From positions 1 through 64,000 of the forward strand of contig NZ_JBHSBN010000017.1 in assembly GCF_042650605.1 (NCBI RefSeq): DNA of 64,000 nt. Direction: 5' to 3'. Under the pieces are notes generated by a model that ran no database searches, was not told the DNA's origin, and saw only the letters and a program-made list of their open reading frames with translations. This DNA comes from Micromonospora_J zhanjiangensis. GTDB taxonomy: Bacteria; Actinomycetota; Actinomycetes; Mycobacteriales; Micromonosporaceae. The first letter of the stretch is position 1. Each line of letters opens with the position of its first letter. Of the stretch, positions 9,202 through 18,086 are shown piece by piece. The position numbers and the translations under genes were made by a program.

Positions 9202-9957
9202 ATGGCAGCTTCGACCGACGTACGCATCATCGACCGGCGGACCCCGGAGGATCGGGACCGCCCGTTCCTGCCGGGTGCGGGGAAGACCTGGCTCCTGCCG
9301 CTCTACGACACCTTCAGCCGGGTGGCCGGGGTCCGCGCACTGCACGTACGCGCGGTCGAACTCGCCGGCATCGAGCCGGGCCACAGCGTGGTCGACGTCG
9401 GTTGTGGCACGGGCAACCTGTCCTTCGCCGTGCTCGCGGCCCAGCCCAGGGCACGGGTGACCGGCCTCGACCCCGACGCGGACGCCCTGCGCCGGGCGGC
9501 CCGCAAGGCGCGCCGCCGCGGCGTCGCCCTGACCCTCGTGCGGGGCTATGCCGACCGGATCCCCGCCGCGGACGCCGCGCTCGACCACGTGGTCTCGTCG
9601 TTGGCCCTGCACCACGTCGACGACGACGGTCGGACCGCGTTCGCGCGCGACGCGCTGCGGGCCCTTCGGCCGGGCGGACGGGTCACGGTCGTCGACTTCG
9701 GCGGCCCGGCACCCGACGTCGAGCAGGCCGGGCACCAGACACACGCACCTGGCCACAACCCCGTCCACGCCATCCGGCGCCTGGTCCGCCCGATGCGTTC
9801 CCGGGTGGCGAGCAGCCCGGTCGTGGCCCGCAACCACGGCGATGCCATCGTCGCGCTCCTGGCCGGGGCCGGGTTCGGCGATGCCCGGGAGGTCGCGCAC
9901 ACCGACCACAGGTTCGGCCGGGTCACCTTCGTGCAGGCGACCCGCCCGACGAACTGA
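9202..9957 (+). CDS. SAM-dependent methyltransferase
   Basis: A 251-residue class I methyltransferase. Motif I VVDVGCGTGNL is near residues 64-74, the post-strand-2 acid is in TGLDPDADAL, and LDHVVSSLALHHVDDDGR and RPGGRVTVVDFGGP form the later strands. It resembles the UbiE/Methyltransf_25 group. AGGAGGCACCG lies just upstream of ATG 9202. It is divergent from the AraC gene with a 116-bp intergenic region. The substrate is unknown. Confidence 0.82.
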   Translation: MAASTDVRIIDRRTPEDRDRPFLPGAGKTWLLPLYDTFSRVAGVRALHVRAVELAGIEPGHSVVDVGCGTGNLSFAVLAAQPRARVTGLDPDADALRRAARKARRRGVALTLVRGYADRIPAADAALDHVVSSLALHHVDDDGRTAFARDALRALRPGGRVTVVDFGGPAPDVEQAGHQTHAPGHNPVHAIRRLVRPMRSRVASSPVVARNHGDAIVALLAGAGFGDAREVAHTDHRFGRVTFVQATRPTN

Positions 9958-9983
9958 ACCGACGGGTGCCGGCGAGCGGGAGG

Positions 9984-10186
9984 TCAGCGCTGCCGGCCAC
10001 CCTCGGAACGTCCGTAGGAGCCGGTGTACCGGTTGTCGTAACGGGCCACCCGGTAGCCCGCCTCGACCAGGCGCTCGCAGAACGCGTCGGGCCACCAGAC
10101 CATCTGGTAGTCCAGCCCCAGCACCAGAAGCAGCGGCTCGCCGGCGCGCCGAAGGTCTCGTACGCGATCTTGACGTCACCGTTCAC
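9984..10186 (-). pseudogene. truncated and frameshifted alpha/beta-hydrolase remnant
   Basis: GTG 10186 overlaps the TetR stop (GTGA) and opens VNGDVKIAYETFGAP, the first strand of an alpha/beta hydrolase. After about 16 codons the frame must shift by one base to continue as EPLLLVLGLDYQMVWWPDAF, CERLVEAGYRVARYDNRYTGS, which is standard hydrolase sequence. It then stops at TCA 9984 after about 66 residues, whereas such enzymes have 270-300. Both a single-base deletion near 10144 and loss of the 3' three quarters are visible. It was probably once translated together with the TetR gene. Confidence 0.72.
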
Positions 10187-10950
10187 GGGCGGGGACGGCT
10201 GGTGATGCCGTCCAGGATGGTGATCAGGTTGTGGTGGAACGTCTCCTCGGCGTCGAGGTGGGCGCCGTCGGTGACGAGCTGGGCGATGGTGGGGTAGCGA
10301 CCCGTTTCGAGCATGCGGGTCAGGTAGGGCCCGAGGGTCGCTTGCCAGGCGGACAGTTCCGTTCCCGTCGAACGGGCGGTACGGCGCTCGGTGATCTCCC
10401 TGCGGAGTGCTCCGACGATGAACGCGTTGAGGGCGCCCAGGGCCCGTTGGAGAGCGTCGACACCGTTCACGCCGGGGGCCTGACGCAACGCCGCAGCGGT
10501 CGATTCGCCCACGGCGAGCGCGTGCGGTCCCAGGTGCGGTCGCGCGCCGAGCAGGTCGGCGAACCACTCGTGGTCGAGGGCGGCGTCGCGGGTCCGGTGC
10601 ACGATGGCCAGCACCGCCGCCCGCCACCCGGTGTCACCGGCCTGGCCGGCGTCACCGGGCTGCGTGGTGTGACCGGGCTGGGCGGTGTCGGCGATCTGGG
10701 CGTAGACGGCGTCGACCATCAGGTCGAGCAGTTCGGATCGGTTGAGCACGTAGTCGTAGAGCCGCATCGGACCGACGCCGAGCTCTTGGGCGATCTTGCG
10801 TACCGACAGTCCGTCGAGGCCGTGGGCGTCGGCGAGTCGGATCGCCGCGGCGGCGATCTTCGCGCGACTCAGTGACACCGGTGCCGCCCGTGGCGCCGGC
10901 TCGGGCCGTTCCCAGACGGGCAACGGTACGCTACCGTACGGTGTATCCAT
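10183..10950 (-). CDS. TetR-family transcriptional regulator with TetR_C-like effector domain
   Basis: A 255-residue repressor from ATG 10950 (MDTPYGSVPLPVWERP). The helix-turn-helix is at about 30-75 (LSRAKIAAAAIRLADAHG, SVRKIAQELGVGPMRLYDYV) and the C-terminal domain resembles tetracycline-repressor C domains (VLAIVHRTRDAALDHEWFADLL, LGALNAFIVGALRREI). A repetitive HTTQPGDAGQAGDTG linker lies around 110. The start codon lies inside a 37-bp palindrome shared with the divergent flavin monooxygenase gene, so it likely represses itself and that gene. Confidence 0.88.
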   Translation of the reverse strand: MDTPYGSVPLPVWERPEPAPRAAPVSLSRAKIAAAAIRLADAHGLDGLSVRKIAQELGVGPMRLYDYVLNRSELLDLMVDAVYAQIADTAQPGHTTQPGDAGQAGDTGWRAAVLAIVHRTRDAALDHEWFADLLGARPHLGPHALAVGESTAAALRQAPGVNGVDALQRALGALNAFIVGALRREITERRTARSTGTELSAWQATLGPYLTRMLETGRYPTIAQLVTDGAHLDAEETFHHNLITILDGITSRPRP

Positions 10951-10968
10951 GACGTACAGCGTACGGTA
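10932..10968. promoter_or_regulatory. TetR operator, 37-bp palindrome
   Basis: TACCGTACGGTGTA (10932-10945) and its near-perfect reverse complement TACAGCGTACGGTA (10955-10968) are separated by 9 nt, with one mismatch in 14. The left half itself contains the palindrome ACCGTACGGT. It covers the ATG of the TetR gene and ends just before the AAGGAGG site of the divergent monooxygenase, the expected place for a site controlling both. Confidence 0.75.
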
Positions 10969-10980
10969 AGGAGGGTGACA

Positions 10981-12102
10981 ATGCGCATCGCGATCGCCGG
11001 CGGTGGCCTCGGCGGCCTGACGCTGGCCCGGATCCTGCACCGGCACGGCATCGGCGCGGTGGTGTACGAACGCGAGGCGGGCCGGTCCGCGCGAGCCCAG
11101 GGCGGATCGCTCGACCTGCACCCGGAGTCCGGGCAACGGGCGCTGGCAGAGGCGGGCCTGGCCGGCCGATTCCGGTCCGCGGCCCGACCGGAGGGCGAGG
11201 AACATCGCATCCTCGACCCGGCCGGACGCGTCCTCGTGCACCACCGGCCGGAGCCCGGTTCGTTCTCCGGACGCCCCGAGATCGACCGCGGCGCGCTGCG
11301 TGACCTGCTGCTCGAATCGCTCCCCGGCGACGGGGTGGCCTGGCGGCACCGGCTCGTCGCGGCGACGCCCCGACCCGGCGGAGGCTTCGGGCTCACGTTC
11401 GACGGCGGCCACCGGGCCGAGTGCGACGTCCTGGTCGGCGCCGACGGGGCACGTTCGGTCGTCCGGTCGCTGCTGATCGACGCGCCGCTGTCCGCCGTGG
11501 CCACCCTGGTGGAGTTGGGCATCGACGACGCCGCCCGGCGCCACCCCGAGCTCGCCGAGCTGGTCGGCCCCGGGAACCTCTGGTGCGTCGGCGAGAACCG
11601 GATCCTGGCGGCGCAACGCCTCGGCGACGGCGCCGTCCGGGTCGGGATCTCGCTCCCCGCGGACGACCGCCCCCTGGACACCTACCGCGACAGGCGTGCC
11701 CTGCTCGACCTGTTCGCCGGCTGGCATCCCAGCCTCACCGCGCTCATCGAAGCCGGCGGCCCACCGACCGTACGCAGGATCGAGGCGATGCCCACCGGCA
11801 CCCGCTGGACCCATCAGCCAGGCATCACCCTCGTCGGTGACGCCGCGCACCTCATGCCGCCGGTCGGCGAGGGCGCCAACCAGGCCATGCTCGACGCCGC
11901 CGAACTCGCCGCCGAACTCGCCGGCAACCGTGGCGACGCGGACGCGGCGATCCGGGCGTACGAGCAGGCGATGTTCACCCGGATCCAGCCGATCGCCGAG
12001 ATGTCCGCCCGGGTGCAGGCGATGATGCTGTCCCCGACGGCGGCCGAGGACATCGTCCGCTTCTTCACGCCGCGGCCCACCGAGCCGGCACCCACGGCCT
12101 GA
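10981..12102 (+). CDS. FAD-dependent monooxygenase (TetX/PHBH-like)
   Basis: A 373-residue flavoprotein. ATG 10981 is 7 nt from a strong AAGGAGG; an in-frame GTG at 10975 is too close to it. The dinucleotide-binding motif IAGGGLGGLTLARIL is at residues 4-18, a DG motif lies in VLVGADGARSVVR (about 152), and the FAD ribose-binding motif is VGDAAHLMPPVGEGANQAM (about 285-303). Enzymes of this group hydroxylate aromatic compounds, including tetracyclines. Control by a TetR-type repressor over a shared operator suggests an inducible detoxification unit; the substrate is not deducible. Confidence 0.88.
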   Translation: MRIAIAGGGLGGLTLARILHRHGIGAVVYEREAGRSARAQGGSLDLHPESGQRALAEAGLAGRFRSAARPEGEEHRILDPAGRVLVHHRPEPGSFSGRPEIDRGALRDLLLESLPGDGVAWRHRLVAATPRPGGGFGLTFDGGHRAECDVLVGADGARSVVRSLLIDAPLSAVATLVELGIDDAARRHPELAELVGPGNLWCVGENRILAAQRLGDGAVRVGISLPADDRPLDTYRDRRALLDLFAGWHPSLTALIEAGGPPTVRRIEAMPTGTRWTHQPGITLVGDAAHLMPPVGEGANQAMLDAAELAAELAGNRGDADAAIRAYEQAMFTRIQPIAEMSARVQAMMLSPTAAEDIVRFFTPRPTEPAPTA

Positions 12103-12121
12103 CGTGTCCGGCCTGGCCGCC

Positions 12122-12874
12122 TCAGGGCCGGAAGCTGGCCCGGTACTCCGTCGGCGTGCGGCCGGTCAGCTCCAGGAACGCGGCGTTGAACGCCGACAGT
12201 GAGGTGTAGCCGACCATGAACGCGATCGTGGTCACCGGGGTGTCGCCCGCGGCGAGTTCCTCGATCGCGGCCAACACCCGCATCCGGCGCAGCACCGCCC
12301 GCCAGGTCATGCCGGTCTCCTCCGCGAACCGCCGGGCCAGCGACCGCGGCGCGAGGCCCACCTCGGCGGCCACGTCCTCGAAGCGGACCTCACCGCCGAG
12401 CCGTTGCCCGGTCAGCTCGACGGCCCGACGCAGTTCCGGTGACCGCCCCGCCGGCACGACGACCGGGCTCGGCTGCCGGGCGAGCCGCCAGGTCACCGCG
12501 GCGAGCGCGGCGAACAGCGTCTGCGCGTACGCCGTCAGGGGTTCGTCGCGCTCGCCCCACGTGCCGCACTCGGTCAGCAGCGCGCGGGCCAGCGGGTTGA
12601 GGTCGAACACGGTGAGCGGTGCCGGCGGGGCCGGCGTGAATCCGGTGTCGAACAGGACCGACGCGGTCGTGACCGGCCGCGGGATGCTCACCCGGATCGG
12701 CCGGCCCGCCTCGATCAGCGCGGCCCGCGCCGGCGGCAGCAACCACGCCTGACCGTGCGCCTCCAGCCGGAGCGTCCCGGCGGAGGCGCAGAGCAGGTAG
12801 TGCCGGTCGACGCACAGGTCGCGGGCGGCCTGCGGCGCGAACGTGCGGACGAAGCTGTACGCCCCGCTGGTCAT
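12122..12874 (-). CDS. AraC-family transcriptional regulator
   Basis: A 250-residue protein with an N-terminal ligand/cupin region (YLLCASAGTLRLEAHGQAWLLPPARAALIEAG) and a C-terminal AraC DNA-binding domain (FEDVAAEVGLAPRSLARRFAEETG; VTTIAFMVGYTSLSAFNAAFLELTG) ending RTPTEYRASF. Typical length. It lies 70 bp downstream of the small ABM gene on the same strand; the pair may be one transcript. The regulated genes are not evident. Confidence 0.85.
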   Translation of the reverse strand: MTSGAYSFVRTFAPQAARDLCVDRHYLLCASAGTLRLEAHGQAWLLPPARAALIEAGRPIRVSIPRPVTTASVLFDTGFTPAPPAPLTVFDLNPLARALLTECGTWGERDEPLTAYAQTLFAALAAVTWRLARQPSPVVVPAGRSPELRRAVELTGQRLGGEVRFEDVAAEVGLAPRSLARRFAEETGMTWRAVLRRMRVLAAIEELAAGDTPVTTIAFMVGYTSLSAFNAAFLELTGRTPTEYRASFRP

Positions 12875-12944
12875 CGACGGTCTCGCACAGCCACGATCCT
12901 AGAAGTCCGTCGCGCCGCCGGTCAGGCCGCCCGTCCCCGGCCGG

Positions 12945-13247
12945 TCAGGCCGCCGTCTCCACCAGGTCGGCGTGGAAACGCCGGCTCACCGGGGCACCGG
13001 TCATCATCGGCCGGATCCGCTCGCCGAGTCGGGCGAAGGAGTCCGACCGCAGGTAGCCGGCGAACGAGGCCTCGTCGTCCCACTCGTGGACCACGGTGAT
13101 CGCGGTGTCGTCCGCCCGCTCGGCGTAGACCCGGAACGCGACGTTGCCCGGCATGGCGCGTACCCGGTCGCTCTCCTCGTCGAACCGGGCGAGGGCGGCG
13201 GGCCGGTCGGCGGCGGCGGTCGTGACGTCGAGGATCGCGATGAACAT
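12945..13247 (-). CDS. antibiotic biosynthesis monooxygenase (ABM) domain protein
   Basis: A 100-residue dimeric alpha/beta-barrel type protein: MFIAILDVTTAAADRPAAL, then GNVAFRVYAERADDTAITVVHEWDDEASFAGYLRSDSF, a pattern typical of putative quinol monooxygenases of the YgiN/ABM family. GGGAGG is 7 nt upstream of ATG 13247. It sits directly upstream of the AraC gene. The substrate is unknown; members act on quinones, heme or polyketide aromatics. Confidence 0.8.
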   Translation of the reverse strand: MFIAILDVTTAAADRPAALARFDEESDRVRAMPGNVAFRVYAERADDTAITVVHEWDDEASFAGYLRSDSFARLGERIRPMMTGAPVSRRFHADLVETAA

Positions 13248-13396
13248 GGGGACCTCCCGGGTGAGGCGGCCGACGGCCGCGGAATCGGATGGTCCGATCC
13301 TCCGGCGGCACCCGCCCGGCCCGCCTCTGCCAGCCGGACGCGTTCACGCTCCCAGCGGACACGCCGCCACCCACCCGGGCCGGCGGCCCGACCGGG

Positions 13397-15727
13397 TCAG
13401 CCCGGCGGGGGCGGAGTGCGCGGTGGGCCGGAGCTGCGGGTCGGGCTGGGACGCGGCGACCGGGTCGGCGAGGGCCGCCCGGTCGGGCTCGCGCTGGCGC
13501 ACGGCGCCGGTTCGCAGCTCGGCGGGGGCGCCGCCGAGCTGGGCCGGGTCGTCGTCGGGGGCGCTGACGGCGCCGGTGCGGTGGGCGACGGCTTGTCGTC
13601 CGGGAACTTCGGCGCGTCGAAGCGGTACTTGTCCGGGTCCAGCTTGAGCGCCGCGGTGGCCCGTTCCATGAACTGCCGCCAGATCGGTCCCGGCGCGTTC
13701 GACCCGTACACCTCGTAGCTGCCGTTCTTGTTCCTCAGCGGCTTGCCGTCGGTGCTGCCGAGCCAGACCGCCGCGGCCAGCGCGCCGGTGTAGCCGACCA
13801 TCCAGGTGTGCACGTTCTGGGTGGTGCTCTGCCCGGCCTGCCAGGTGCCGGTCTTGCCGGCCGAGTCCCAGCCGTTGTCCAGCTCGGCCGCCTTGACCCG
13901 GCGCAGCGTCCAGTTGACCTGGTTGAGTGCCTCGGCGTCCAGCCCGAGGTCGGTCTGCACCAGCCGCTCGGAGTACACGGTGTCCTCGCCCTTGGTCACC
14001 GACCGGACGAAGTGCTGCTCGGCGCGCTTGCCGCCGGCCGCGAGGGTGGCCATCCCGTTGGCGTGGTCGGCCACGGTGATGCCGTACTGGCCGATGCCGG
14101 CCTCGGTGGAGAAGTGCGGCGCGGTCTCGGCACCGGGGTGGCCGCGCAGTTCGATCCGCCTCGGTTGCGGGTTGCCGGGCTCGTTCGCCCACATCGAGTC
14201 GATCCCGGCCCGGGTGGCGAGGTCGAGCACCTTGTTCAGACCGAGTTTCTCGGTCAGCTCGAAGTAGGTGACGTTCAACGAGGCGACGGTGGCCTCCCAC
14301 AGTGCACAGTTCGGCTGGCAGGCGGCGTGTTCGGCGTTGCGGATCGGCCCGTTCGGGCTGGCCTTGGTCCGGCCGGAGGCGGGGAACTCCTTGGTGTCCG
14401 GCGAGTCGAAGCGCTGCTTCACGGAGATCTTCTGCTGCACCGCCGCGGCCAGGTCGTACACCTTGAACGAGGACCCCGGCGGGTGCTGGCCGTAGCCGCG
14501 CGCGTCGCCCTCGTCGTCGTAGTACCAGCCGGCGTAGTCGGCGCCGGTCGCCGCGTTGCCGCCGTAGTAGCCGAGCACCCGGCCGGTGCCGGGCTCCACC
14601 GCGACCAGCGCGGCCTGCCAGTTCCTCGGCTGCCCGCGGACCGCCTCGGGGGCACTGTCGCGGCGGATGTCGGCGGCCGCCTCGGCCGCGTCCTGGACCC
14701 GCTTGTCGACGGTCGTGACGATGCTGAACCCGCCGTCGCGGAGGTACTCCGCCGGTTTGCCCTTGAACGGGTCGGTCTGCCGCAGCTCGCTGAGGACGTG
14801 GTTGACCACCTGCCCGGTCGGCCGGTCCAGGCCCGACACCCGGGCGGCCGGGTCGTTCGGCCGCACCGTGTCCGGGTACGCCAGGTTCGCCGCCTCCTGC
14901 GGTGACAGGTAGTTCAGCTTCACCATGCCGTCGCGGATGTAGGCCCACCGTTCGATCGAGTTCTGCCGGGCCTTGGCGTTGCGGCGCGGGTCGTAGCCGG
15001 GCGAGCCCTCCGGATCGTCCGGGTCGGCCTCCGGCTGCTTGACCATGGCGCAGAGCACCATCGCCTCCGCCTTGGTCAACTGCTTGTCCGCCGGCGCGTC
15101 ACGCCGGACGGTCTTGCCGAAGTACGCCTGCGCGGCCGCCTCGATGCCGTACGCGCCCCGGCCGAACGGCACGGTGTTCAAATAGAAGCCGAGGATGTTC
15201 TCCTTGCTGTACTTGTCGTCCAGCTTCCACGCGATCACCGCCTCGCGCAGCTTCCGGGAGTACGTCACGCCCTTGAGCTCGGCCGCCACCCGGGCGTACT
15301 GCTGCGTGATCGTGGAGGCGCCCTGCCGCTGCCCACCGGTCACGTTCGACCAGGCGGCCCGCAGCACCCCGCCGAAGTCGATGCCCTTGTTGGTCCAGAA
15401 CGTCCGGTCCTCGGCGGCCACGATGGCCTGCTTCGCCGAGTCGTTCATCTGGTCGTACGGCACGATGGTCCGGTTCTCCGCGCCCAGCTTCGCCATCGGG
15501 GTCTTCCCGTCGGCGTAGTAGACCGTGGTCGACTCCGGCAGGGTCAGGTCGGTGGGCGTCGGCACGCTGTCGACGTAGTAGGTCCCCGCCATCAGGCCGA
15601 TGCCGAGCAGCAGGGTGAGCACGGCCAGGGCGCCGAGCACCCGGTTGCGTCGCCGTCGGCGCGGTGCCGGTGGCGGCGCGGCAGGTCGGCCGGCGGCGGT
15701 GCTGTCGTGGTTCCCGGTGGTGGACAT
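13397..15727 (-). CDS. bifunctional penicillin-binding protein (class A PBP)
   Basis: A 776-residue membrane-anchored enzyme. A basic N-terminus is followed by a membrane helix (about 29-50), then the GT51 glycosyltransferase domain (VAAEDRTFWTNKGIDFGGVLRA near 98; GASTITQQYARV; REAVIAWKLDDKYSKENILGFYLN), then the transpeptidase domain with SSFK near 419 and the KTGTW box near 622. A Pro/Ser/Thr-rich tail of about 75 residues ends the protein. It polymerises and cross-links peptidoglycan outside the membrane. The HFVRSVTKGEDTVYSE segment resembles mycobacterial PonA. It appears to be a single-gene unit. Confidence 0.93.
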   Translation of the reverse strand: MSTTGNHDSTAAGRPAAPPPAPRRRRRNRVLGALAVLTLLLGIGLMAGTYYVDSVPTPTDLTLPESTTVYYADGKTPMAKLGAENRTIVPYDQMNDSAKQAIVAAEDRTFWTNKGIDFGGVLRAAWSNVTGGQRQGASTITQQYARVAAELKGVTYSRKLREAVIAWKLDDKYSKENILGFYLNTVPFGRGAYGIEAAAQAYFGKTVRRDAPADKQLTKAEAMVLCAMVKQPEADPDDPEGSPGYDPRRNAKARQNSIERWAYIRDGMVKLNYLSPQEAANLAYPDTVRPNDPAARVSGLDRPTGQVVNHVLSELRQTDPFKGKPAEYLRDGGFSIVTTVDKRVQDAAEAAADIRRDSAPEAVRGQPRNWQAALVAVEPGTGRVLGYYGGNAATGADYAGWYYDDEGDARGYGQHPPGSSFKVYDLAAAVQQKISVKQRFDSPDTKEFPASGRTKASPNGPIRNAEHAACQPNCALWEATVASLNVTYFELTEKLGLNKVLDLATRAGIDSMWANEPGNPQPRRIELRGHPGAETAPHFSTEAGIGQYGITVADHANGMATLAAGGKRAEQHFVRSVTKGEDTVYSERLVQTDLGLDAEALNQVNWTLRRVKAAELDNGWDSAGKTGTWQAGQSTTQNVHTWMVGYTGALAAAVWLGSTDGKPLRNKNGSYEVYGSNAPGPIWRQFMERATAALKLDPDKYRFDAPKFPDDKPSPTAPAPSAPPTTTRPSSAAPPPSCEPAPCASASPTGRPSPTRSPRPSPTRSSGPPRTPPPPG

Positions 15728-15797
15728 CCGGTCCTGGTACCCCCGACCGGCGCGACCGAATCGCGCGCCGCCGGACCGTCCGGGCCGAACGCCCTGC

Positions 15798-17888
15798 TCA
15801 GGCCCCCTGCCGGTCGGACTCGGCGGCGGCCCGCAGGAACGCGTTGTAGCGGGCCAACTCGTCCTCCTCGCCGCTGGCGTCGGCCCGGTCGGCGGCCCGG
15901 TCGAGGCGGGCCTGCTCGCGTTGATCGGCGCGGATCCACTGCCGGACCAGGACGATCATGACGACGGCCGCGGGCAGTTCACCGAAGGCCCAGGCGATGC
16001 CGGCGCCGAGCTTCTGGTCGGCCAGCAGCGTCGACGCCCAGGTCGGGTGCACGGCGGTGTACCAGTCGGGGGCGATCACCGCGGTGGTCTGCATCAGGAT
16101 CAGCCCGAAGAAGCCGTGCGCCATCATCGCCGCGAAGTGGATGATCACCAGCAACGCCGGGTCGAGCCGGGGTCGCCCGGGGTCCACCCCGATGAGCACC
16201 CAGAACAGCAGGTAACCGGCGACGACGAAGTGGGTCAGCATCGCCAGGTGACCGAGGTGCGAGCGCATCAGCGTGCCGAGCAAATCGCTGAAGTACAACC
16301 CGAACAGGCTGCCGACGTAGATTCCGAGGGCGACCAGCGGGTGGGTCAGAAGTTTCGTGAGCCGGCTGTGCAAAAGGATCAGCAGCCACTCCCGGGCGCC
16401 CCGCACGTCCGGGTCGGCCGGGCGGCGCAGGGCGCGCAGGGCGAGGGTGATCGGCGCCCCGCCGACCAGCAGGATCGGCACCAGCATGGACAGCACCATG
16501 TGCTGCGCCATGTGCGCGCTGAACAGCACGTAGGCGTAGCGGGCGACGCCCAGGTCGGTGGTGGCGGCCAGCACCAGCAGGCCGGCCAGCCAGCTCACCG
16601 TCCGGGCCACCGGCCATTGGTGCCCGGCCCGGCGCAGTCGACGTACGCCGGCCAGGTAGCCGGCGACGCCGACCACGGTGAGGGTCAGGAAGTACATGTC
16701 CGGCAGCGGCTGGCCGAGCAGGTGCGCGGCGCTGGGCGCGGCGGGCATCGGGAAGCCGAGCAGTTCGGTGAGCGGGTCCACGTCGACCGGGTCGGCCGGC
16801 ACCGGCGTGGGACTGCGGGACAGCGCCACGGCCAGTCCCGCGGTGGCCGCGAAGACGATCAGCTCGCCGGCGGCCAGCCGGGTGAACGCCCGCCGCGCGC
16901 CGGCGCGCAGGGCCGGCAGCGTGCGGGACCGGTGGGCCGCCCCCAGCACCCCGAGGACCAGCAGGGCGACGAACTTGCCGAAGATCAGTACGCCGTACCG
17001 GGAGCGCCACAGTTCGTCGGCGGTGCCGAGCCGCACGGCGGCGTTGGCCAGGCCGCTGACCGCGACGGCGACGAAGCAGCCGAGCGCGAGACGGCTGTAC
17101 CGGGCGGCGGCGTCGGCGAGCGGCCCGCGGCGGACCAGCAGCAGGCCGATCAGCGCGCCGACCCAGACGGCGACGCCGAGGACGTGCAGGGCCAGACTGG
17201 TCACCGCGATCTGGTGGTTGCCCGCCCCGGCCGCGTGCCCGGTGAACGCCGGCGGCAGCACCGCCGCCAGGGCCAGCGCCGCCACCGTCGCGGCGAGCCC
17301 CCGGGACACTCCGACCCGGGACAGCACCGCCACCACCACCGCGAGCGCCGCCTGCAGCAGCAGCGCCTGGCCCTGCGCGATCGACAGGGCGAAGCTCGCG
17401 ACGGCCGCCGGCGACAGCCCGGACACCGACGCCCCGAGCACGTCGGACACGGTCAGCACGAGCAGCGCCAGCGCCGCCACCGCCCAGCCCGCGGCCAGCC
17501 CGGTGGTCCGGCGCAGCAGCAGGTAGCCGTACGGGGAGACGCTCGGGCCGTCGCCGGGCAGCAGGAACGCCGCCGTCACCGCCAGGCCGACGGTCGCCGT
17601 GGCCAACCCGTCGGACAACAGCCGGACGACCGGCAGCGCCCAGGTGGTGAGCGGACCGGGGGAGGGCAGGCCGGGGATCGCGGCGGCGACGGCGCCGCCG
17701 ACCCGCAGGGCGACCAGCAGGCTCGCCGCGGCCGCGACGACGGCCAGCACCGGGACCAACCAGCCGAACCCGGGCCCACGCGCGCCGCCCGGCCCGGTCC
17801 GGCCCGTCGACCCCGAGCCGGTGACCGGGATACGCCCGGCGGGCGACCCGTCCCGCCCCGGTCGTCGGCCGGATTCCGTCTCGAGCAC
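15798..17888 (-). CDS. CopD/CtaG-like copper transport and cytochrome oxidase assembly membrane protein
   Basis: A polytopic membrane protein of 696 residues. Start GTG 17888 is chosen because AAGGTAG lies about 7 nt upstream; the frame is open further but without a ribosome site. The N-terminal half has 8-9 membrane helices of the CopD type (ALHVLGVAVWVGALIGLLLV, YSRLALGCFVAVAVSGLANA). The C-terminal half is the CtaG/caa3-assembly type (YVLFSAHMAQHMVLSMLVPILLVGGAP, LAMLTHFVVAGYLLFWVLIGVDP). This fusion is common in actinobacteria and imports copper for cytochrome oxidase maturation. It follows copC and the sigma/anti-sigma pair in the same direction. Confidence 0.88.
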   Translation of the reverse strand: MLETESGRRPGRDGSPAGRIPVTGSGSTGRTGPGGARGPGFGWLVPVLAVVAAAASLLVALRVGGAVAAAIPGLPSPGPLTTWALPVVRLLSDGLATATVGLAVTAAFLLPGDGPSVSPYGYLLLRRTTGLAAGWAVAALALLVLTVSDVLGASVSGLSPAAVASFALSIAQGQALLLQAALAVVVAVLSRVGVSRGLAATVAALALAAVLPPAFTGHAAGAGNHQIAVTSLALHVLGVAVWVGALIGLLLVRRGPLADAAARYSRLALGCFVAVAVSGLANAAVRLGTADELWRSRYGVLIFGKFVALLVLGVLGAAHRSRTLPALRAGARRAFTRLAAGELIVFAATAGLAVALSRSPTPVPADPVDVDPLTELLGFPMPAAPSAAHLLGQPLPDMYFLTLTVVGVAGYLAGVRRLRRAGHQWPVARTVSWLAGLLVLAATTDLGVARYAYVLFSAHMAQHMVLSMLVPILLVGGAPITLALRALRRPADPDVRGAREWLLILLHSRLTKLLTHPLVALGIYVGSLFGLYFSDLLGTLMRSHLGHLAMLTHFVVAGYLLFWVLIGVDPGRPRLDPALLVIIHFAAMMAHGFFGLILMQTTAVIAPDWYTAVHPTWASTLLADQKLGAGIAWAFGELPAAVVMIVLVRQWIRADQREQARLDRAADRADASGEEDELARYNAFLRAAAESDRQGA

Positions 17889-18086
17889 CTGACTACCTTG
17901 CTTTCTGCGCGTCTGTCCCGGTGGCCTCTCCCGACCGAGTCTGCACGGTCCGCCCGGGCGCGTCCCGCCGGGGCCCCGCGAACGTGGCCCCGGCCGCACC
18001 GACGACCCCGGCCCGTACCGGCGTCCGCACGGCCGGTCCGGCCGCCCGGTCGTGCGGACGTCGGGTCCGCGCCGTACGGCGCCGGC

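Noticed and set aside
5822..9460. A 1212-codon plus-strand frame over the alpha-galactosidase and AraC genes
   Set aside because: Antisense shadow of two clear genes on the minus strand; no domain or ribosome site.
10951..11850. N-terminal extension of the TetR frame to 555 codons
   Set aside because: The extra part is antisense to the flavin monooxygenase; the TetR fold starts at 10950.
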